Assembly: GCA_034769895.1 (NCBI GenBank)
Contig: CM068367.1
Span: 85,923,654-85,987,653 of the forward strand
Direction of reading: 5' to 3'
Source: Magicicada septendecula
Taxonomy: Eukaryota > Arthropoda > Insecta > Hemiptera > Cicadidae
Length of the DNA: 64,000 bases
Every line of letters begins with the position of its first letter. Position 1 is the stretch's first letter. Position numbers and translations under genes: made by a program. The notes under the pieces were generated by a model that saw nothing but the letters and a program-made list of their open reading frames with translations, was not told where the DNA came from and did not search any database. Below, piece after piece: positions 14,228 through 25,780 of the stretch.

Positions 14228-15181
14228 TTGAACATGGCCGAGGCACGTGAAAATAAAGTAAGTGGATCAGGGGAGTTATGGAATGATACGGAGTTTATGG
14301 ACGAGTTCAGAAGATGTATAGAAAGAATGACTGAGGATGATTGGCGTAAATTAAATAATGAGCTAAGACAAATGAGAGAACAAAAAACGGGATTATATGC
14401 TTTTTTGAACGAAAATAGCGACAGTACTAGTAAACAAAGTAACGAGGTAAGTGAAGGGGTTAGTGAGAGTAAAATAGTAGAAAACGGTAGTCACGAGATC
14501 AAAAGTGATAACGGTGACACAATTGAAAATGTAGCAATAGAGAGTGATAATAATGTTTTTAATGATAGTGAAGAAATAATTAACCAGGTGAGTGATAAAG
14601 ATAATGAATTAATAAATAACAGTGATCAAATAGTGGGAGAAGTAGGGTTAACTAGTGAAAATAATGATGGTGATTACAATTCAGAGGTAAGTGGTGATGT
14701 TAATATAATTAATTCCAGTGATGTAATAATGTTAAATAATAATAATGAAGTATTGGATAGCGGTGAGATAGAGATAGTGAGTGAGAGAGAGAAAGTAATA
14801 GATTGTAAAGGCGTAGTAATTAATGTTGGTGAGTTAGATAATGAGTGGAAAGAGAGTTATATTGTGGGTATGAAACAGGGGGCAAATTTTTATGGGGTGA
14901 AATGTGAAGCAGAGACTTCACAAGTGTTGATGGAGGACAAGAGTTCCTCAGTAGTTTTTGTAGAAGACGAGAGGTCTTCAGAAGTTCATATAAGTTTTTT
15001 GTGTTTATCTGGTAGGGCCAGATGGTATTTAAATAATTTTGTGGTATTGCCCTCTGCATGGAATGGGAGAGTTCAGTACGGTTATGAGAGGTGTTGTAAT
15101 GAAAGAGAGAGAGAAATAAAAATTTTTGAGATTAATAGAGGTTATGAAATGTTGGTGCAGGTGTTAGATATTGAGAGATGA
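14228..15181 (+). CDS. Element A ORF: acidic Gag-like region plus conserved module
   Basis: A 317-residue frame starting at the first ATG after the 288-bp leader. Residues 1-65 are helical and charged (TEDDWRKLNNELRQMREQ); 66-210 are Asn/Ser/Asp/Glu-rich and low complexity; 215-317 are a compact module with QGANF, FLCLSGRARWYL, VVLPSAW and REREIKIFEINRGYEMLV. The same module, same order, is found in elements B (30212-30868), C (21433-22167) and E (56893-57450). A retroviral-Gag-like capsid relation is possible (GRARWYL then a Trp then a helical tail), but I cannot show it. The module's C-terminal half continues in another frame at 15171, so a shift separates the two. Confidence 0.7.
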   Translation: MNMAEARENKVSGSGELWNDTEFMDEFRRCIERMTEDDWRKLNNELRQMREQKTGLYAFLNENSDSTSKQSNEVSEGVSESKIVENGSHEIKSDNGDTIENVAIESDNNVFNDSEEIINQVSDKDNELINNSDQIVGEVGLTSENNDGDYNSEVSGDVNIINSSDVIMLNNNNEVLDSGEIEIVSEREKVIDCKGVVINVGELDNEWKESYIVGMKQGANFYGVKCEAETSQVLMEDKSSSVVFVEDERSSEVHISFLCLSGRARWYLNNFVVLPSAWNGRVQYGYERCCNEREREIKIFEINRGYEMLVQVLDIER

Positions 15182-15458
15182 AGAAAGTAAATTGCATTAT
15201 GAAACAGAGAGAGAGAGAGAGGAATATTTGAATAAAACTGTTATAAATAATGATAAAATAATTGATTTGGTGTTTAGAAAAATTACTAACGGAGACTGGA
15301 CAAAATTAATTAATCGTGACAGGTTGTATGAAATAATAAATGGTATGGTGAAGAATTTAGAAATAATGGTTTATGAAAACAATAATAATAAACTCAAGGT
15401 AAACAAAAATAATTTAGTCTACAAATATGTGAGATATCTTTTTGACGATGGAGGCTAA
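15171..15458 (+). CDS. Element A second-frame segment ending FDDGG
   Basis: A 95-residue frame overlapping the end of the 14228-15181 frame. It contains KIIDLVFRKITNGDWTKL, RLYEIINGM and ends RYLFDDGG exactly at the stop. It corresponds to the C-terminal half of the module that is continuous with the N-terminal half in B and E, so in A the two halves are separated by one frame change within the 11-bp overlap. Whether this is a programmed shift or a mutation cannot be told from one copy. Confidence 0.65.
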   Translation: MRDEESKLHYETEREREEYLNKTVINNDKIIDLVFRKITNGDWTKLINRDRLYEIINGMVKNLEIMVYENNNNKLKVNKNNLVYKYVRYLFDDGG

Positions 15459-17718
15459 ACCATAAAACAATAAAGGACAGTTACAAATATTTTGTTTTAT
15501 GGGTTTTGACCTAGCTGATTTGGACATTGAAATATGATAACTGAATAAATAATGAATCAGATTTGTAAATAAATATGTAGTGAAGTCAAGTGGTTAAGTG
15601 AACAGTGTATGTAGGTAGATAATTGTTGTAATAATAAGATTAATATGTTGCAAGTTAAATAAATAAACAGAATTAAGTTTGAAAACAGTAATCAGAGAAT
15701 TGTAATTGTTTTGATGGTAATGAATTTTGTATTGTTAATAATTAAACTAATTAAAATGATCTGAGATGTTTTAAATATTCTGATTGATTTAAATGTTGTA
15801 TAATTAAATTTTTTAATGAATTTAAATTATTTTTACGAGAGTTGTGAATTTGGTAATTAAATGATAAATTGTTTGATGTAAACTAACATGTGTGTTAAAT
15901 GTTTCAGAGGTGAGGTGAAAGTATTAGGGTGTATGGTGAATATGTTTTGTGTATGTCATTTTAAATGAACTGTAAGTATAAAAATTTTATAGTGCGAATC
16001 AAGTATAAAAAAAAGTGTTTACAGGTGTAACTCAGATGAAAATATTTTAATTCAGTAATGAAATGATTTGAAATAATTGTATTAAATAAAAATGATAATT
16101 AAAAAATTTAATAATAACTGAAAGATGATATATAATAATTATTAATAATAAATTTGGAAAATTTTGTGTGTGGATGGGAGGTGGCTCAGATGAGTCACGA
16201 ATTTAAATTTTATATCATAAAAATTGCTAACTCTAATTTTGATCTAATAAAAATGCTTGTGTTCCGCTCAAATAATTATATGCTCATACATTCAGTATAA
16301 GGTGTTCATTCTATGTTTTAAATGTAATATTTTATTGTAGTAGGTTAGAGATAAGAGTTGATAGAAAGTATGTGTTTTATATAATTTGTGTATTTTTTAA
16401 ACTAAGCAAATAACTAAACAGACTGGCAGGCGGTTACCATAAAGTATCAGAATCAGAAAAAGGGGAAACAAGGAGGTTAGAAATAAGTATTGATAAATAT
16501 ATATATTTCAGGTGATTTGCTAAATTTTGAGATGTGTTTTCACTTTGGTGGGAATGTCAGCTGATCAGTAATAAAATGTCACTGTTATATTGGTTGTAAA
16601 TGTTCCAGGTAATTAATGTTTAATGTAATGTTTCAATGTATTACAGATGCTATTTAAAGTAATGAGGAAAGTAATTTGATAAAGTGAGAAATAAAGTAAT
16701 AATTTGTGAAAGCTAATAAAAGATAGTTTTTTGGGTGATAAATATTTTGTGGGACAGGTAGATCAGTCCAAGTCAAAGTTAAAGGTGGTAATTGAGAGAA
16801 TAATATTGTTTAAATTAATGTAATGTTGTTTTGAGTTAATGTATGTTATAGAGTTTTGAGAAGTATTGATGTTGACACAGTAGTAGTGAGTATATATAGC
16901 GATGCGTAATGTGAATGGTAGATGAATATATTTGTTGATGATATTTTGTAGTAAGGGTGAGGTGGTAAGGTGTGAGCAGCATGCGGCGCTGTGGCGGGGA
17001 TAGATTAGTTTAAGGGAGTGTTTGCCGATATTTTGGAGGGGCATTGGTTCGTATGTAGATAGCCAAGTTGGGAACACACATCCTAGTACAAAGATGAGCG
17101 GTGCCAGAGGTAAGTTGGGTTTAGAGATTGTTGGATAGATGTTTAGATAGAGATGGGTGTCCTGATAGTTAAAGTGGTATTGGGGAGAAAGATTATATAT
17201 GTATACAGATCAAGTAGTAAATTAAATTGTTACAAGTATGTAAATCACCCACAGTAATGTAAAATGAGATTGTTAAAGGAAGAAAGTTATAGTTGAACAT
17301 ATAAAATTTTTGATTAAAACCAGTGACAAATTTTGACAGAATTTGGAAATATAAAGTCAGAAAGTGTTTATTTTAAATAATTTGAATGTCAATTTGATTA
17401 TTATTTATAATAATGTTTTGTTAATTTTAAATGTTTTATTTTATGATATTTTGTGTTTCAAGACCGAATTTTACAGATGTTAAGTGTATTTTCTGACAGA
17501 ACTTGTATCTAACGTATGTGGGTCAAGGTTTTTGGACTTGACCTAGTGTTGATCAGCTGATGGTGAGGTCATATAAGTTGATAGTAAGGAAGTTAATTCA
17601 ACTTTTGTTTTTTGATCAATTTAAACAAATTTTAAATAATTTCTATATGTAAAGAAAATATTTTACTAAATTTAAATTTTTTTATTTGAATTTTAAAATT
17701 TTTTTGAAAATATTTTTG

Positions 17719-17750
<32 letters not shown>

Positions 17751-18059
17751 TTTGCGCCTGCCAGATAATGGATTTTTTAAGCTTTGATTATTTTATTGTT
17801 TGTGTACTAACCATGTTTATTTTTATTGAATTATTTTATTGAATTGTATTGTTAGACTCTAGGTAATCACATGTTAGGTTAAGGATGTTCTTAATTGTAA
17901 GAAATGTTTAAATCGATTTATTTTAAATAACAGAAAAAACCAATGAAGAGAATAATTTAAAATATATACAAAATTTGTGATTCGATTTTAAATGGAAACA
18001 ACCAGTGAGTGGTATTTTAACGAATTTTTAAAGAAGTTTTCAATTTTCAATATGTAATG
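15459..18059 (+). other. Non-coding internal region of element A
   Basis: About 2.6 kb, AT-rich, no pol genes. Element E has a similar region of 2.0 kb with matching short blocks: CTGGCAGGC (16422), CAGCTGATCAG (16558), ACTTGACCTAGT and GATCAGCTGA (about 17536-17560), CGCCTGCCAG (about 17754). There is an A-rich homopolymer at about 17719-17745. A GAGGTAAGTTGG donor-like site is at about 17108. Confidence 0.7.
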
Positions 18060-18350
18060 TGAGTGTGTGTGAGCCCAGTATCTGCTAAAGGCAGCCCAGC
18101 TTGCATATAAGGGGAAACATATCGGTTGAGGATCTGGCATAATCTAAGCCAGGGATTGAGGATTTTTGGGGTAGCATGATAGAAGGCGAGGTGCGCCGTG
18201 GTGCGTGTCTGTTCGATTTTTCGGTGTTGGGATCTCTTATAGGGAAGTCCAGTGATCTCGTTCAGATGTGTCCATAGTCGCCAAGCCAGGGGGGTCGTTT
18301 GCCCATGCAGAGTAAGAACAAAGGGGGGTTGTTGGCACCAGTTCCTCACC
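18060..18350 (+). promoter_or_regulatory. 3' conserved cassette of element A
   Basis: Starts near GTGTGTGTGAGCCCAG/TATCTG (acceptor-like), contains the cross-family core TCGGTGTTGGGATCTC and GAAGTCCAGTGATCTCG, and ends near a GAGTAAGA donor-like site (about 18310). The core matches cassettes in E (about 59446-59700), B (38027-38173), C and F. Confidence 0.6.
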
Positions 18351-18370
18351 GGTCCTCTTATGGGTTTTAT

Positions 18371-18420
18371 CAATGAGATTTCTTCTGTTTTGGACAGAAG
18401 AATTCTCATTGAGGGGGTAT
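18371..18420 (+). promoter_or_regulatory. Stem-loop and polypurine tract of element A
   Basis: CAATGAGATTTCTTCTGT pairs with ACAGAAGAATTCTCATTG (18371-18411, small internal loop, apical loop about 5 nt), immediately followed by the polypurine tract GAGGGGGTAT and the 3' LTR at 18421. The polypurine tract is the expected plus-strand primer. The stem-loop in front of it is shared by B, C and E. Confidence 0.75.
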
Positions 18421-19665
18421 TGTAACGTGTCAAAATTGGGTAATTTTATTTATTGCATTTATGGGGTTTCATAAAAATATTGTGCAAGTTTTAATCCCAT
18501 TGTGACAGACCACGTGTTGACTGAAACAGTTTTAGAACAAAGGCAAGACGCAATATAACGTTGTGAAATCAGTACCGAGGTATGCACCACCCTCGAATTC
18601 CAAGAACTCTGTATGTATGTGACAGCGCACGCACGCGTCAAGTGAGTATACGCTCGGACTGACGCGGTCAGGAAACGCCAAGATGGTGAAAAAATATATT
18701 TTCTGTTTCGTCTCCTTGACTAAGCTGAAGGAAACGTAGCTAAGTCACCGCCCCTTTTGGTGACATCACGCCAGAAGTGCCTAAATATCGTCGGCACACA
18801 CTACTGAAAAGACCACTATATATCACGCCCATGGTCGCTCAACTACAACAAATCAACTATGAACGTCGACGAGATCCGCTGGCAGTGGACATCGGCTTCC
18901 TCCCGCTCGCAGTCTACGTTAGGCAGTCCACGAGAAGCCGACTCCATTAACAGACGCTTACAGTTTTGTTTAGGGCCCGGTCGGTGGTGTCTTATAAAAT
19001 GCGATTAATTCAATAATATTGTTAGTACCGACCGGGACCCGAGAAATCAACGAACTTACATAGTACCATTTGTGCGGTGGCGTTGCGACTTACCTCTATA
19101 AATAATGAACCTTCGAATCGGGTGACCAACACGTGTTTTATTTTTTGTGAATAGTGACAGTGAACAGTTTAATAAATAGAATAAACAATGGGTAAAGTAT
19201 AAAATAGTATGAGAGAGAGAGAGAGTGAGCAGAATGGGCTGTCTTAATAACAATAATAATTAAATATGGTACCAGAAATTAGATTTAAACATTGGTCTTA
19301 TAGTGTTCTTGTAGTATCCAGAAAAACATTTGAGTAATTAAAATCTAGTTTGCAATATAACCATGTGTTAGTCTTAAGTTATTTCGTCATTACCACTTTC
19401 TCATTTCTGTGCTGCAAGATTCGTCTAAACGTTCCGTGGATCTTTCTGAGTTGTTAATTGGGTGTGGTCACATTGCTAAATTGTCCCTTTTTTTATTAAG
19501 GTAAAGTGTGGAAGGTTTCGGTATTATAACCTATTTAAAAATACCGTGGCGACCTTGGTCTTCTGAGAGAAATTTAATACGGTAAGTAGTTGTGAATGCG
19601 TACAGGTAAGTTCTGGCAGTGTATTTCATGTATTAATATATTTCGACGTATTTTTTAACATTACA
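18421..19665 (+). repeat. 3' LTR of element A
   Basis: A 1245-bp copy of the 12697-13939 LTR. Differences seen: a few substitutions, one extra A near 19196, one extra GA in the AG patch, and an intact CAGGTAAGTTC donor where the 5' LTR has an extra T. Confidence 0.95.
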
Positions 19666-19851
19666 ACTGTATGTAGTTGCGTAATGTGTCCGGCCCATCT
19701 GAGTCCAAAGACAAAACACAGACGCATTGTTTTGTAATAACACTGCATGTGGTTGATGAAATCGAGGTTCCAAAAAGGTGAACGCTGGCTACATAGGGAC
19801 TACAATTTTTTTTTAAATATTACTTTGAACCTACAATTCTGTACCGTTACA

Positions 19852-19901
19852 ATACCCCCCCCAATGAGAGGTTTTGTGCCGAAGCATAAAAACTCTCATT
19901 G
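19852..19901 (-). promoter_or_regulatory. Stem-loop and polypurine tract of element C
   Basis: On the minus strand CAATGAGAGTTTTTATGC, then loop TTCG, then GCACAAAACCTCTCATTG, directly followed by GGGGGGGGTAT and the LTR start. It is the same hairpin as in B, with the UUCG tetraloop kept and a few stem changes. Confidence 0.8.
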
Positions 19902-19978
19902 CCTAAGACCTAAGAGGATCAGTGAAGATATGGCGCTGCAACCCCCCTTTAGTCCTTACTAAAATCATGGGTACTTAC

Positions 19979-20088
19979 CCCCCTAGTCCGGCGGCTGTGG
20001 CCGCACCCATCCGACCTTACTGGACTTCTCTGCACGAGATCCCAATACCATAAGCTCGGACAGATACCCGCCACAGTATCACCTGACT
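19979..20088 (-). promoter_or_regulatory. Exon-like cassette of element C
   Basis: On the minus strand an acceptor AATGTTTCAG precedes 20088 and a donor GGGGGTAAGTAC follows 19979. The 110-bp interval stays open in the frame shared with B and F (SGDTVAG near the start, QRSPVRSDGCGHS near the end), with a deletion in the middle relative to their 147 bp. Confidence 0.6.
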
Positions 20089-21432
20089 CTGAAACATTTA
20101 ATTAAAATATCAATAAGTGGCCTTCCATTATTCCATATCCACAACTGATTGGTTCCTCTTAGTCGTACTGGTTCTTTTATATACAAAGTGCTGGTTAATC
20201 ATTTAGTTTAGTTGCCCTACAATGGCGGCTGGTCTGTATTCAAACACAATTACATGAACAGAATACAATATACAGTAATAAACACTGGTTTCCATCAACT
20301 CTATAACTGGCCTTCATACAATACAATGTCCACCTGGACATATAAACTTACGGTATACTTACACCTAAATCATATAAATTCCATACAAATTGAATAGTGT
20401 TCACAATACGTTATTACCCCTCCAAAATAACACATGAATTAACCCAAACATTTTTTTATTTTTGCCCAAAAATTACCTTCAGTTTTCAATTTTAAATGAA
20501 CATTTCAATCATTACATTTTCATCAATTATTTATTTTACGATTACAGTCAAAATTCAAATCAAAATAAGTTTAAATTCATTAAAAGTCACCTTTTCAATT
20601 AATTTAATTACCAATTTAATTTAATTTAATTCCTCAACTCCTCATTATATCAATCTCATTTGTTTAAAACAAAAATATTAATTGCATTACAATCAAAACA
20701 CTACGTCATTTCCTTATGTTATTCATAAAAAGCTATCTCCACTTCAACACATCTGGTATTTCTTTTATTTCATAATAGAATTTGCTCATAGCACTGATTC
20801 ATCAAACTACAATATTCTTGTTGTTGTCAACTCGAGCATGACTGTAAACATTAGTCACACAACAGACAACACACCTGTTTACATTAACAGTTGTATACAA
20901 GGCTTGTTTTATAAACAGACTCAGTCTCAACATTCCAAATTACATCACCACACTATTACTTCCTTCAATTTTCAGCTTCTATAAATCTTGTAATCAGTTA
21001 CCCTTGATATACCAATCACAGTATATTTAAGTTTATATTTATATTCACAATCATTTATATTTAAATGCATTACTGAATTGCACATTAGAAATCAGTTTAC
21101 TTTAGTCTCAAATCCAAACAATTACTTTAGTCACATTATTTAAAACACTTTTAATATAAACACACAATGCAAAATAAAATTCATTATTACCTCTTGTTAA
21201 TTATTTAACAAAATAAAATATTATTATTACTATAACATACATCTTTACTACAAACATGTGTTACAGAAACTATAGTCTGCATTCTACCAATATACCCTGA
21301 CACAATACACTTAACACTAACACATTTATTTACAAATTTTCGTCATAATTTAATCGTTTACCACACCTCATTTCATAATCAGCCAAGTAATTACCATTGA
21401 CTCAAATAATTAAATGTTCATTCTTAAAATGT
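20089..21432 (-). other. Non-coding internal region of element C
   Basis: About 1.3 kb of AT-rich sequence between the FDDGG stop and the cassette. No pol motif in either strand; small plus-strand frames here have no recognisable domain. Confidence 0.65.
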
Positions 21433-22167
21433 CTAACCCCCGTCATCGAAAATTAGTCTTATCTTCACATAACACATTTCATTTTTATTTACATTCATCA
21501 TATGGCTATTATTTGTGTTGTAACCATAAAAATTTATTTTTTCCAATATACCATCATAATAATGCTCAGGGTTACCCCCCATTATCATAAGTCATGTCCG
21601 CATTAGTATTCTTTGTCAAGTCTCCGTCAGTATTTATTATTACACCCAGGTAAGTTACATCATTACCACAATTGTCTGCTACTACAAGTACACTCCTTCT
21701 CCCAACAGGTACATGTTTATCATCACTATTGATATCATAATCGTCTACTACTTCACAAGGTGAGTCTCTATTGTTAATACTATAATCATTTCTCTCAATT
21801 TTTATTCCCCCTACTAACCCTTTATACTCTCTACTTAATCTGAACAGCTCTATCACTCTCTCTCGCTCTTCATAATCACTCTCCCAATCCAATCTCACAT
21901 TCTCACTCCACACAGGGGGCAACACCACTTTATTTTTTAAACACCATCTGGCCCTATCAGATAAACCACAAAAAATTAAGGGACATTTTGGAGACCATTT
22001 GCCTCCCACAAAAACTCTCGAGGAACCTTTGTCCTCCAACAACACTGGTGAAGCCTTTCCTTCACCTATACCACAAGAAAAAATTGCCCTCTGTTCATAC
22101 TCTACATTTAAACTACCTCTATACTCCCTTTCTAAATCATTACGATCACTAAATACTCTAACCTCAA
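21433..22167 (-). pseudogene. Element C conserved module (RARW...FDDGG), shifted
   Basis: The frame from about 22167 reads through EQRAIF, LLEDKG, PLIFCGLSDRARWCL, VVLPPVW, EERERVIELFRLSREYKGLV and a linker to a G6 run (C6 on the plus strand, 21575-21580), where it shifts; the other frame continues to KIRLIFDDGG with a stop at 21433-21435. It is homologous to the modules of A, B and E. The upstream coiled-coil frame ends near 22168 in a different frame, so at least two one-base changes separate the parts. The function is unknown; see element A. Confidence 0.7.
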
Positions 22168-22949
22168 CTAAATTTCTACTCTCAATATCACTACCACACT
22201 ATTACTCAATATATCACTATTATTTTCATTCAATAATATATTACTCTTGTTAGCGTCATCATAACTAACATTATTACTCACCTTGTTTATTGTTACTTCC
22301 TTGTTTCTATTATCATTAGCACATAACTTACCATCATAATTACCGTTTTCTGTCACCCCTACACTCTCAATATTATAACCATTGTTCACTTGTTTTGTTG
22401 AATCTATCAACTTCTCCCATTTTTTGTCACTTTCGTCAAGACGTTTAATTAATTCATTAAATTTTGTATTTACATCACTACTTAATTTATCAACTTTATT
22501 ATTCTGTTCATTCAAATTATTTTTATTTTGTTCTTTCAACTCCTTGAATCTACTTTCATTTTACTGTCTTGTTCTTTAAACTTTTCATTGAAATTACTAT
22601 TTATATTCTCAGACATTGTTCTCATTAGGTTATACAGGTCATCCATTGACAACCCTTTTTCTTTTATTTTTGTTACCACGGGAGTGGATTTTGCTCCCGC
22701 CTCACTAATTACTACGGATCGTGTGAAACTATTTTCATTTAAATTAATTATATCTGTTCGGCTTGGAGTTGTCTCCAACCCCGAATCATTCACTACAGCT
22801 GATTCAGTTAAAGTATTTTCTTTAACCATAATTGGGGTTAAACACCCTCCTGACTCATTCTTAACAGTTATGTCAGCTATATTTGTTTTATTCTCTATAC
22901 TAATTTCAATTAAGTGAGTTATGCTGACTTCATCATCATTATTCATCAT
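22168..22949 (-). pseudogene. Element C Gag-like coiled-coil region, shifted
   Basis: Starts at ATG 22949 shortly after the LTR and PBS-like site. Residues 1-137 (to 22536) are acidic then helical (DDLYNLMRTMSENINSNFNE); a frame change near 22538 continues as a 123-residue coiled coil (NEQNNKVDKLSSDVNTKFNE, LIKRLDESDKKWEKLI). Content and position match the coiled-coil N-terminal Gag part of element F (46508-47119) and the first ORFs of B and E. It has no zinc finger. Confidence 0.6.
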
Positions 22950-23094
22950 TTTGTATAGTGTTTTTTACAAATACTATTATACACACTTTAGTTTAAACAA
23001 CAATCCTTTACAACATCGCCCTCACTCCCAAATAACCCATTCTGCAGCTTAATTAGGTCTGATCTGTGTGATTAAAATAAATCACACAAATCGT

Positions 23095-23114
23095 CCAACT
23101 GTTTCGGGCGTCAG
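23095..23114 (-). other. Primer-binding-site-like sequence of element C
   Basis: Immediately after the LTR end the minus strand reads CTGACGCCCGAAACAGTTGG, a diverged tRNA-Lys-type site (compare element B's TGGCGCCCGAACAGGGAC). Confidence 0.55.
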
Positions 23115-24261
23115 TGAAACAATATAAATTCTATCAAATTATAAAATATTCGAGTCCCTGTTCTCTGGCGCCAGAGAAACAATATAATTTACTTCAAATT
23201 TAGGACTTCAATATATATTATTCGAATCAAACTCTTACCTTAGGGTGCCTTCTCCAGAGTCCTACAGACGAAAACAGCTGCAGAAAGGATTATTTGGGAT
23301 AAGCGGTACAAATATAAATACACAGTTTATGTTAAAACAAATTGCTTCTGGTTTATTAGACAAATTAATTATTTCGTTTTACTTTGATAACAATTAAAGT
23401 TCTAATTTCTTTTCTGGTATACTATGTTGTATTAGTAACAAATAACTTAAAATGAAACAAATTAACAAATTAAATCTTTCTTACTTAACTAACCTATGAC
23501 AAATTATTTATTTTTAAATGAACCAGTAAGTAATTTATATCTTTTCCCCTTGCTATTTTCTTTTATAAAAGCCCCTTTCCCTTAGAGATCTCGATTGTTT
23601 AGGTTTACATGTAAACTTTTTCTTTTAAAATAAAATGCATATTCAGGGTTGTTAGTTACCCATCCGCTGTGTGTCCATGTGGTTTGTTGCACTGTCTCGT
23701 GTTGACCACTTTCTTGGTTCGAGCGCACTCACACAACTGTTTATACTGAGTTTACTGTTTTTAATTAAATTTTCACTGCTTTGATTGAATATTTCTATAT
23801 ATGGTAATGCATAGTCGGCCGACGTTAACTTGCTCTAGCACTTGGATGGTTAATTTTTTGGCCGCGCAGCCATGAGTTGCAGTAGAACTAACTCATTACT
23901 GCACTAAGGCGGTAATGCACGGAGTTCAGTCTGGTCACGTGATCACCAGTCTGCGCTCCAATTGGTGCTTTTTAAAAGGCGCTATAAGACAGGCATAGAG
24001 TTTGGCAACATTTTGCCGCCTGGTGAAATACATGACTAGGCGTCATTTTCTCCGTGATTCACGGCTGCCACAAAACTGTATGTAGCTGCGTAATGTGTCC
24101 GGCCCGTCTGAGTCCAAAGACAAAACACAGACGCATTGTTTTGTAATAACACTGCATGTGGTTGATGAAATCGAGGTTCCAAAAAGGTGAACGCTGGCTA
24201 CATAGGGACTACAATTTTTTTTTTAAATATTACTTTGAACCTACAATTCTGTACCGTTACA
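23115..24261 (-). repeat. 5' LTR of element C
   Basis: A 1147-bp LTR. The start (minus strand) TGTAACGGTACAG resembles that of element F (TGTAACGGTACATAAG). It contains an AAGGTAAGAG donor-like site at about 23240 and the internal PBS-like fossil at about 23154-23175. It also holds the uninterrupted target of element A near 24070. Confidence 0.92.
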
Positions 24262-24265
24262 ATTT

Positions 24266-24410
24266 TGGCTATGTCACTAAAACTATAGACCTCAAAGTAA
24301 TGTATGTGAGGACCTCTACAACTAGAAGTATGGTACTATTGAAAGCTTTTATAATAACTGAAAGTTTAGCCACGCAAACCTCTATAAGTTGAAGATCGAA
24401 GTTTCTATAG
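24266..24410. other. Host sequence between C and mariner
   Basis: A short stretch of non-repetitive, AT-rich sequence continuing from 11682; nothing recognised. Confidence 0.5.
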
Positions 24411-24412
24411 TA

Positions 24413-25693
24413 CGAGGGGTATTCGGAAAGTAACCTCCGTTTGACTATAAATAAAACACGGATGTAGATACATAAATTTTATTATATACATCTTAAAACT
24501 ACACCTTCCACTATTTGTCTACATAATCGCCATTTAAATTTAAGCATTTGTCATAGCGTTTGACCAGTATGGAAATCCCGTCTTCATAAAATTCTGCTGC
24601 CTGGGATCCAGCCTGTCACAGCATCGTGAAGTTCTTCGTCATCAAAATGCTGGAACCCAAGCCACTTCTTCATCTTCATAAACAGGTGAAAATAACTGGG
24701 AGGCAAATCTGGACTATATGGCAGATCATCAAAAACGTCCCATTTGAACGTACGCAACAGATCTTCGTGTTTCCTGAGCAGTGTGAGGGCGAGCGTTGTA
24801 GTGCAAAAACACGACACCAGAAGTCAGCAGACCTCGGCGTCTGTTCTGGATGGTTCTTCTTAGTTTTTTTAGTCTCACAATAGACTTCAGAATGGTCGCT
24901 CCACGTTCCATGATTCCACAAGCAGCATTCAATGATTCCACAACTTTCCTGGCAGACAAAGTTTGCCACGCTTTCTTTCGTTTGTTTGTTGAGGCGGTAT
25001 GACCCTACACCACTGACTCAGTATTTTGTCTCAGCGTTTATGTACAACACCCAAGTCTCATTGCTAGTCAGAATTTTGTTGGAAACGTTTCTCCTTCCGT
25101 GTCGTACCGTGACGAAAGTCTAAGCCAGAGTCCATTCGTTGTGTTTTGTGGTTCTTGGAAAGCACTTTCAGTACCCACCGAGTACAGAACTTCCGGTAGG
25201 CTAATTTTTCTGTGATTACCTCATACAAAACAGTTCCGAGAAATTTGTGCGAATTGTTCAGAGATTGTAAACCGCCGGTTTTCACGGACTTTTACATCAA
25301 ATTTTTGAACGAGTTCATCACTGACTATGGATGGCTTGCCACTCCTTTCTTCATCGTGAATGTTTGTTCTTCCAATTTTAAACAAACAAACCCACTGACG
25401 CACAACACCTTGACTCATGTTTTGCCCGTATACAGTACACAATTCACGAGTAATGTCTGCTGCTGAAAGGTTTTTTGCCATCAGAAATCTTATCACAGCA
25501 AGCACTTTGCATTTGGCGAGGTTTTCTATTGCAGAGCTTATTTTGAAAGGCTATACAAGTGAAAGAACGGCAGTGTGACTATACAGTGGGACGCCTACTG
25601 AGCTACTATACAAGTCGCCACAGGAATCATGCCACTTCCCCCACTGATTCTCTCGCTACGCGGCAACTGAGGTTACTTTCCGAATAGCCCTCG
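24413..25693 (-). mobile_element. mariner transposon, decayed
   Basis: The left end CGAGGGGTATTCGGAAAGTA and the right end, read inversely, CGAGGGCTATTCGGAAAGTA form inverted repeats of about 28 bp flanked by TA (24411-24412, 25694-25695), the mariner/Tc1 target. Length 1281 bp is normal for a mariner. The transposase on the minus strand is broken. Confidence 0.95.
24584..25540 (-). pseudogene. mariner transposase, frameshifted
   Basis: From about 25540 downward: the N-terminal DNA-binding region (LAVIRFLMAKNLSAADITRE, GVVRQWVCLFKIGRTNIHDE, ERSGKPSIVSDELVQKF) is open to 25221, followed by frame changes. Fragments of the catalytic domain appear at 24729-24959 (RRTIQNRRRGLLTSGVVFLH, HYNARPHTA for the HDNARPH motif with D replaced by Y) and 24584-24817 (WDVFDDLPYSPDLPPSYFHL for the YSPDLAPSDYHLF motif, with the D of SDY lost). 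At least three frame breaks and loss of two catalytic-motif aspartates make it inactive. Confidence 0.93.
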
Positions 25694-25695
25694 TA

Positions 25696-25780
25696 GAAAA
25701 GATGACCTACTTTCCTATTGAAACACAGAAACCCCACCAACCTTCTTGTCTTTACACATTCAAGGATGGAATAAACAGTA
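25696..25780. other. Host sequence between mariner and element B
   Basis: 85 bp, unremarkable. No target duplication for B can be matched to the right because B's right LTR end is missing. Confidence 0.5.

Larger units (their letters stand above)
12697..19665 (+). mobile_element. LTR retrotransposon A (no pol), complete
   Basis: Complete element of 6969 bp. LTRs 12697-13939 and 18421-19665, TG...CA ends, 4-bp target duplication ACTG (12693-12696 and 19666-19669). The empty site is visible in the partner LTR of element C near 24070. The LTRs differ at only a handful of positions, so the insertion is recent compared with its host. Internal order: PBS, Gag-like/module ORF 14228-15181, overlapping frame 15171-15458 ending FDDGG, about 2.6 kb non-coding, 3' cassette, stem-loop, polypurine tract. 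It has no pol genes. Confidence 0.95.
11683..19851 (-). repeat. 3' LTR of element C, interrupted by A
   Basis: The LTR proper is 11683-12696 plus 19666-19851, about 1.2 kb once element A and the duplicated ACTG are removed. It matches 23115-24261 along its length with scattered substitutions and small indels. It starts (minus strand) right after the polypurine tract at 19852. Confidence 0.9.
11683..24261 (-). mobile_element. LTR retrotransposon C (no pol), with element A inserted
   Basis: In minus orientation the element begins TGTAACGGTACAG at 24261 and ends GTTTCA at 11683. It is flanked by a 4-bp target duplication ATTT (11679-11682 and 24262-24265). 5' LTR 23115-24261; 3' LTR 11683-19851, split by element A. 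The internal region 19852-23114 has a PBS-like site, a broken Gag-like frame, the conserved second module ending in FDDGG, an exon-like cassette, a stem-loop and a polypurine tract. There is no protease, reverse transcriptase or integrase, so it must depend on another element. The 5' LTR shows the empty site for element A (CACAAAACTGTATGTAG near 24070). Confidence 0.9.

Noticed and set aside
22528..22917. Plus-strand hydrophobic frame in element C
   Set aside because: Complement of the minus-strand coiled-coil Gag-like frame.
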